Shown here piece after piece: positions 58,352-64,000 of a stretch of DNA of 64,000 bases. This stretch comes from Hanleya hanleyi. Lineage: Eukaryota; Mollusca; Polyplacophora; Lepidopleurida; Hanleyidae. The position numbers and the translations under genes are program-made. Every line of letters starts with the position of its first letter. Position 1 is the stretch's first letter. The notes beneath the pieces are model-generated. The model was not told the origin of the DNA, made no database searches, and worked only from the letters and a program-made list of their open reading frames with translations. The stretch spans positions 1 through 64,000 of the forward strand of contig JAVTVY010017454.1 of NCBI GenBank assembly GCA_036873755.1. The letters run 5' to 3'.

Positions 58352-60058
58352 ATATAGGTGTGGCGCGGGATAGGGTGGGGCGACCCTTACGGAAGAGCAG
58401 TATATACTTCTGTGGAAGTTTACACTGCCACTATACTTTCACAGACCTCCCCTCTACTGCGGTCATACTTTTGAAACTCTGTACAATTTCAGCTCTTTTC
58501 ATTATACTGCTACTATACTTCTGGCACTTACACTCTTGCTTTGTGTACTGCTGCCATACTTCTACAACTTGATCACGTAAAATGTAAATTCTATACTTCT
58601 GGTATACTGCCAATACTGTAGCAAATTTGAATACATCAGGTGTATACTGCTGTTATATTTCCTGTGTACACTGCTGTTATACTTCTACAACTTGTCCTTA
58701 CCAAAAAAGGCTTTTGACTCGAAACTATACTGCTGCTATACTTCAGTGAGAGGAATGCTGGGATAGGAATTGCTCATTAATTTGAAAAATAGGTCAACTG
58801 AAATTCCCTCCAGTGAGCACACAGTTGCTGTATATGGCACATGGAGAGCAGATCTATGCAGTATGCCTCTTTTCTCTGTACAGCTTTGTTCATGAACTGA
58901 TGCATGTAAGTAGCATTGATATATTAGATGCCAATGGGAAGAATTCCCCTTCCATTCCATTCCCCATATTTTTTCAAACATACTGAGGCCAACATTATGG
59001 CATGCCTGATCTCAAATTTATCATGGTGAGAATATAGGGGGCGGTATATGCCAGGGCAATCAGTTTAATTACACCCCAAAACAGGTATACCATGTTATAA
59101 TACATCATATGTCCATGTTATAATGTAGTAATATCCACCATTCATGTGTGTATGATACATGCATGTGTCAATTTTGCCTGAAGGAGGATGCTTGTACATG
59201 TATACCATTTTTATTTAGGCCACACTTGGTATATGGGGCAATCTTATACTGCTGCTATACTTCAGCCTGTCTACTGCCACTATGATGCAGGCATACTTCC
59301 ACTCTACTTCTACCATACTGGCCATATACTTCTGTCTATGCTGCCAGCCCTCTTCCATTACACTGCCGCCATACTTCTGTGAAGGGTTACAGCAGCTTAA
59401 TTAACATAATGTCAGCATACTGCAGTCATACTTCCACTATACTTCTACCATACTGCTACCATACTGGCCATATACTTCTGTCTATGCTGCCAGCCCTCTG
59501 CCATAACACTGCCTCCATACTTCTGTGAAGGGTTACAGCAGCTTAATTAACATAATGTCAGCATACTGCCACCATAATTCTACCATACTTCTGCAACACT
59601 TCCACAACTCACAAATTCAATCTAACATACAACCAATTGTCTTGAAAAAACAATCTCATGGAAGTATGCTGGAAGTATATACTTCTGTCATACTGCCATT
59701 ATACTTTCAGCTGCTACTGCCACTGTACTTCTATTCTACTGCGGGTATACTTCCATTTCGTAAGGGGAGAGACCTGGGGTTTTCGCTACCTGAGATTCCA
59801 TGGGCCAGGCTTACACCCTACAGTAGAATGGGTCGACTGCGCATGCGCGATGAGTAGTGCACGATGAGTAGTATAGAAAGGGCACGCGATCTCCCTATCC
59901 CTATAGGTGTGGCGCGAGATAGGGTGGGGCGAGAGACCTGGGGTTTTCGCTACCTGAGATTCCATGGGCCAGGCTTGCACCCTACAGTAGAATGGGTCGA
60001 CTGCGCATGCGCGATGAGTGATATAGAAAGGGCACGCGATCTCCTTATCCCTATAAAC
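58352..60058 (+). repeat. ~150-bp direct repeat pair, first copy interrupted
   Basis: Copy 1 is split: 58352-58383 and 59767-59903. Copy 2 is intact at 59904-60058. Shared order: 'taggtgtggcgcg', 'gatagggtggggcga', 'gagacctggggttttcgcta', 'ggccaggctt-caccctacag', 'gactgcgcatgcgcgatgag', 'gaaagggcacgcgatctcc'. Copy 2 preserves the uninterrupted junction 'gtggggcgagagacctgg'. Confidence 0.9.
58384..59766. mobile_element. 1383-bp TIR element with preserved empty site
   Basis: Begins CCCTTACGGAAG and ends CTTCCATTTCGTAAGGG (inverted repeat CCCTTACG). It is flanked by a 2-bp 'ga' duplication: 58382-58383 and 59767-59768. The intact repeat copy at 59904-60058 is the paralogous empty site. The interior is unusual, with dozens of short 'atacttct(g)', 'actgc(c/t)' and 'ccatact' words through most of its length and a duplicated 130-bp block (59385-59450 and 59525-59575). 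No transposase. Superfamily not assigned. Confidence 0.8.
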
Positions 60059-61440
60059 TAACCCATGGGGGTGAATGAACCCATGGGGGCGAATGAGCCA
60101 TGGGGGTGAATGAGCACTCGTTTTCGTAACAGGGGAAAATTCTCTGTTTCTTGTTCTTGAGATACTGTCTGGAGATTAGGGTGGCTTATTGGAATTTCAG
60201 AGGTGCCCCCGTCCCAAGTGGTTGTTGTTCCCATTACAACATCTCTGAACTGAATGAGAGAATATCTTACATCACCGCGTCACACTGTTGATATAACGCA
60301 GTAAGATATAGTCCAACCTACTTTTGGATATTCCCCCGCATTAATCTCACTATGCGAGGTTTCACGGTACAGATATTAATAAATGTCTTATTTTCGTTTC
60401 TTGGACATGTCTGTTAACGCATCGTTAGACATTCTTCGATAGAATGTTCAGTGTTTAGTCCGTAAAAATAACCCATATTGCATAAGCCGTAGTCACGAAA
60501 TATGCCAACTTTATTTGGGGTCGATCGAACAGCTAATGAAATACACTGAATTTACTCAAACGTAGAGTTTTAAAGATCGGTTGTGAAAGCACTTCATACA
60601 TTATAGTACAGAGTTTGAAAGCATTTTCTTGGTAGGAAATCTTGATTACTTTACCAACTCAAACATCATTTTGACCGTAATTTTAAAAGTGATTATTGAC
60701 TGTTCTAGTAAACACGCCCAGCATCATTGTCCATTTGGCATGTTTGATAATTATGTTGTGGATTCTTCCGATTAGGACGGCTTGAAGTTGAGTAGCCTTG
60801 ACAAATTTTATGACACTCGGCCTGACACTCGGAGGTAACATTTAATTTCATGTTGATGAACGGTTTCTACGTACATGTATAGGCCTATATGTTTTATGAT
60901 TTGTAATTTCTTACTTTTGGTGAATTGTAAATAAGTAGTATATAGCCGTGATTAACCCGCGCATTGACCTCTTTGCACCTAAACTTGTGGCGGTCACGTT
61001 GCGGAGGTCAAAGGTCATTGAGTGCACTTGAGCTGACCTGTATCCTTTCATCCCGTCTCTGACCTTGGATCATGTTTAGACATGTTAGGGGATTCCTCCG
61101 CGGTAATGCGGTTTGGCGGTGATGCGGTCTGCCTCCGCGGACAGAAAGTAGTCCCAAGTATATAGAGGGCTGAGGGTATGTCTGACTGTATGGAATGCAT
61201 GTATTGACTTGTGTCTGGGTTTTTCCATCACGGGGAGTGCGCAGGTGTATGACGTCACTTCCGGTCTGCGTGAATCGGGCGTGACCTGGGTATGACTGTA
61301 TGGGATGTACTGACTTGGTTCTGGGTTTTTTCCATCATGCGGCGGTCACGTGATTAGGAGTGCATGTACGGACTTGTATGCCGTCCATTCATTTGAGTCG
61401 GGGACTTGGGGTCCCTACGGAAGGATTTTGCAAGTCATGG
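60059..61440. other. Mostly unassigned; short repeats and a DR1 motif
   Basis: 60060-60118 has three 'catgggggtgaatgagc'-like units. 61005-61017 is AGGTCAAAGGTCA, a perfect direct repeat spaced by one base, the consensus for DR1-type nuclear receptor sites. 61090-61370 is more GC-rich with repeated 'atgactgtatggga' blocks. No gene recognised. Confidence 0.45.
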
Positions 61441-62400
61441 GTGGGTTTATGTAAACTGAGGATTTGTACCGAAAATATAAAAAGCGGAACACGGACTTTA
61501 CCTCTAAAATAGGGGAAAACCCCTATCAACCCTATCCCAAAGGGCTAATATCGGTCCCTGGCTTATCGGGTTCTGCCTGGAGTGGGTGTATGTAAAATTA
61601 GGATTTGTCCTGAAAATATAAAAAGCGGAACACGGACTTTACCGCTAAAATAGGGAAAAACTCCTATCAACCCTATCCCAAAGGGCTAATATCGATCCCT
61701 GGCTTATCGGGGCCTGCTGAGAGAGTGGGGGAGTGGGTGTATGTAAAATTAGGATTTGTCCCGAAAATATAAAAAGCGGAACACGGACTTTATCCCTACA
61801 ATAGAGGAAAACTCCTATCAGCCCTATCCAAAAGGGGTCATATCGGTTCCCGGGCTTATCGGGGCCTGGGTGCATGGGAGGATGCATATAAAATCAGGAT
61901 TTTTCCCGAAAATATAAAAAGCGGAACACGGACTTTACCCCTACAATAGAGGAAAACCCCTATCAATCCTATCCCAAAGGGCTAATATCGGTCCCCGGGC
62001 TTATCGGGTTCTGCCTGGAGTGGGTGTATGTAAATTTAGGATTTGTCCCGAAAATATAAAAAACGGAACACGGACTTTACCCCTAAAATAGGGGAAAACC
62101 TCTATCAACCCTATCCAAAAGGGGTAAAATCGGTCCCCGGGCTTATCGGAACCTGCCTATCAAGTCAATCGGGTGGGTGTATGTAAATTTAGGATTTGTC
62201 CCGAAACTATAAAAAGCGGAACACGGACTTTACCCTACAATAGGGGAAAATTCCTATCAACCTTGTCCCAAAGGGATAATATCGGTCCCTGGCTTATCGG
62301 GGCCTGCCTATCAAGTCATGAGTGGGTGTATATAAATTTCCTCCGGAAAAAAGCGGAACCCGGACTTTACAATAGGGGCCTGTATTATACAATATACGGG
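61441..62400 (+). repeat. ~145-bp tandem array, seven units
   Basis: 'gcggaacacggactttac' (with variants) occurs at about 61484, 61625, 61776, 61921, 62063, 62216 and 62353: spacings 141, 151, 145, 142, 153 and 137. Each unit also has 'gtgggtgtatgtaaa', 'ggatttgtcccgaaaatata', 'ctatcaaccctatcccaaag' and 'ggcttatcggg'. Frames across it are artefacts of the repeat. Confidence 0.95.
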
Positions 62401-62537
62401 AAAATGCCTGTATGGGGTATGGAGGGTGGTCAATTTTTGGGGGGGGTTTACTATGGGTTGTTTGGTCTCGTTTTTCTCGTCTCGCCGAGAAAAACAAATG
62501 GGAGGGGTCCCATCACTGAAGGAAGGTATATGATGTA

Positions 62538-62760
62538 GAGATGGACCATCCTTTGTCCGAATGCGTCGTGTGAGGTGTCATCTTGTAGCAACGCCCGCCA
62601 ACGCCAAGCTTAACGCTTCAACGCCCTGGTGAAATAGCTCAGAAGTTCTGATTTTCTAGATATTCCATGGAATTGTCACTAATTCTTCGAAATGCAGTGA
62701 CGCCCGTCAACGCTCGTAGTTACGCATTGACGCCATGATATAGACCGGAGAGAGAACAAC
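62538..62760 (+). repeat. AACGCC module 3 and flanking 'gaccatcc' unit
   Basis: Starts 'gatggaccatcctttgtccg', 'gcgtcgtgtgaggtgtcatc', then the AACGCC module with the same order as at 37800-38085. The sequence changes abruptly from the array to this unit near 62538, a likely element boundary. It lies downstream of the zinc-finger gene (minus strand). Confidence 0.8.
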
Positions 62761-63015
62761 AACAACAAGGATGACACATGAGAGAACAACAACAACAACA
62801 AGGTTTTTTTTCATATAGTTTATTTTCCCCAATGTTACATCATACCCACGCTGGGGAAGCCGCGTTGGGTATGTTTACAACTCAAAAAAATCTTGTCCAA
62901 TCAGAGGCCGCCATTTGGCGCTGCATCTGTTATATTCCTTCTTGTCCGTTAGATGTATTTTCGGCTGCTCTTGTTTGTCGCCATTTCAGAAAGTTCCATC
63001 TTTGCTCGGTGTGAC
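62761..63015 (-). other. 3' flank of zinc-finger gene
   Basis: Contains (AAC)n runs at 62755-62800 and blocks shared with the palindrome arms: 'ttacatcatacccacgctg', 'gcgtt-gtatgtttaca', 'cttgtccaatcag-ggccgcc'. It behaves as the 3' untranslated or spacer part of the same repeat family. Confidence 0.6.
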
Positions 63016-63587
63016 CTAAGCGTCGTCGGGCAGGCCTGGATATTCTTCGGGTAGCATGTCCTGAAACAGTTGTTTGCACATTCTGATCGCATTTTCCAGG
63101 GCCTCGGTGGGTGGTAGTCCCATAGCCTCATCCAAGTGACGCTTGGTCTTCATGATGGACCTGTGGGTGCGGTCGCCTTTCATTTCAAGCGGTAGTAAGG
63201 TATACTGTTCATAGATCGCCATGGCTGTTTTCCTGATGCGGGGACGCATTTGGGTGTACGCCTGTTGTAAATTATCCTCTCCGGCGTCCTCGATCGCTGC
63301 AGCGTAATATTGATAGCTGCTGTCACAATACGATCCCAGAAGGTAGGTTCTGCATCACTTTCCACGGACGTAGGCTGACTATCTGAGGTCAAGCTCTCCG
63401 TATCACTAGATAGACTCTCAGCAATCTCTGTTTCGGTATCAGTCGATACACTCTCAGCAGTCTCTGTATCAGCATGCGCCTCAACGGACTCCTCGGAGTC
63501 TTCAATCCCATGTATATTTTTCTGGTGTCGCATCATATCGTAATGTCTGGTGAACGTGCGTTCGCACTCAGAGCAAGTATAAGCCAT
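63016..63587 (-). pseudogene. C2H2 zinc-finger protein, frameshifted
   Basis: Starting at the ATG near 63587 the protein begins MAYTCSECERTFTRHYDMMR with Cys5, Cys8, His21 and His26, a complete C2H2 finger that could bind DNA. An acidic, Ser/Thr/Glu-rich linker follows, then FWDRIVTAA. Near 63310-63345 the coding frame shifts. In the new frame it reads YYAAAIEDAGEDNLQQAY, then RIRKTAMAIYEQYTLLPLEM, HRSIMKTKRHLDEAMGLPP, NAIRMCKQLFQDMLPEEYPG and LPDDA, stop at 63016. Total about 190 residues. The shift could be mutation, assembly error or, less likely, programmed. The helical C-terminus resembles the neighbouring gene's product. I recall similar multi-copy uncharacterised proteins in marine invertebrates but cannot verify this. 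Confidence 0.65.
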
Positions 63588-63629
63588 GTTTACGGTTGAA
63601 CGTCGACTGTGCGTATTTTTTTATAGACA

Positions 63630-63805
63630 GTAACGCCCATCAACGCTTAGCTTAACACTTCAACGCCCTGGTGAATTAGCTCAGAAGCTCTGATTTTCAT
63701 GGAATTGATACCAATTCATCGAAATGCAGTGACGCCCGTCAACGCCCATCGTTACGCCTTAACGCCCGTCTCAACGCCTTAACACACTTTCTTAACGCTT
63801 TAACG
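63630..63805 (+). repeat. AACGCC module 4, between the two genes
   Basis: 'cagtaacgcccatcaacgct', 'ctggtgaattagctcagaag', 'gaaatgcagtgacgcccgtc', then 'ttacgccttaacgcccgtct' and further units. It lies between the stop of the upstream gene (63800) and the start of the zinc-finger gene (63587), so it is in promoter position for the latter. Confidence 0.8.
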
Positions 63806-64000
63806 TCGTTTAATGATGCGTTCGAACAAATGTTTCTTTTGTGCTATTGATCTGACATACGCCGCTTTCCAGTTCATGCCCGAGGTTTTCAACATCGACG
63901 CTGTTCTTTCAATTTCCATATGGACTGGGTCCTTATCCAACAATTTCATATGGGTCACGAGGTCGACATACCGCTGACGTAAAGCACGTCGTAGTCTGGG
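63800..64000 (-). CDS. Partial ORF related to zinc-finger neighbour
   Basis: Open on the minus strand from the window edge to a stop at 63800-63802: 66 residues, beginning PRLRRALRQRYVDLVTHMKL and continuing LDKDPVHMEIERTASMLKTS, GMNWKAAYVRSIAQKKHLFE, RIIKRR. The N-terminus lies beyond the window. Its pattern (D-x-x-H-x-x-I, then G-x4-A, then K-x-LF at fixed-like spacing) matches the C-terminal half of the 63016-63587 protein (DRTHRSI ... GLPPTEA ... CKQLF), so the two look like tandem paralogues. Function unknown. It is basic and helix-rich. Confidence 0.6.
   Translation of the reverse strand, partial: PRLRRALRQRYVDLVTHMKLLDKDPVHMEIERTASMLKTSGMNWKAAYVRSIAQKKHLFERIIKRR

Noticed and set aside
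62173..62538. 121-aa open frame over the tandem array
   Set aside because: It follows the repeat periodicity and has no independent coding signal.

Overview
The window looks like intergenic or heterochromatin-like DNA from an animal, most likely a marine invertebrate. The grounds are AT-rich sequence, no operons or ribosome binding sites, several clades of non-LTR retrotransposon, tRNA-derived SINEs, foldback elements and minisatellites. I cannot name the species or phylum from sequence alone. I found no convincing host protein-coding gene, no functional tRNA and no rRNA. Almost everything recognisable is mobile or repetitive, and most of it is decayed.

Layout. 1-5.2 kb is old unassigned sequence with fragments of dispersed repeats. 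5.27-8.33 kb is a 5'-truncated CR1/L2/Jockey-like LINE on the minus strand, inserted between two diverged copies of a 600-bp repeat. 9.2-12 kb holds a reverse-transcriptase (RT) relic split by a 1.2-kb element with terminal inverted repeats (TIRs). 13.1-19.1 kb is a nearly full-length but frameshifted two-ORF LINE on the plus strand. 19.5-26 kb has a SINE cluster, a 53-bp minisatellite, a second RT relic and the remains of a zinc-knuckle/RT/RNase H LINE. 27.2-28.7 kb has a small foldback element and a third RT relic. 33.6-37.05 kb is a degenerate DDE transposon with TIRs of about 300 bp. 37.2-40.2 kb is a large palindrome of promoter-like modules and AACGCC minisatellites. 41.9-54.1 kb is a direct tandem duplication (5.85 kb, then 6.3 kb), the second copy carrying an extra 455-bp retroposon. 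53.9-60.1 kb has two foldback elements, a probable solo LTR and a 1.38-kb TIR element whose empty target site is preserved nearby. 61.4-62.4 kb is a tandem array of about 145-bp units. 62.5-64 kb has two neighbouring related genes, one with an N-terminal C2H2 zinc finger, separated and flanked by AACGCC modules.

The best candidate for an undescribed system is the 62.5-64 kb gene/module unit together with the 37.2-40.2 kb palindrome. The palindrome carries the same AACGCC module and, in both arms, a decayed copy of the zinc-finger protein's C-terminal codons. This looks like a mobile or amplifying family with a coding form and a non-coding palindromic form. Second best is a dispersed RT family whose copies share a 3' segment with a splice-acceptor-like site, a hydrophobic segment and a conserved C-terminus ending near SLMDDG.
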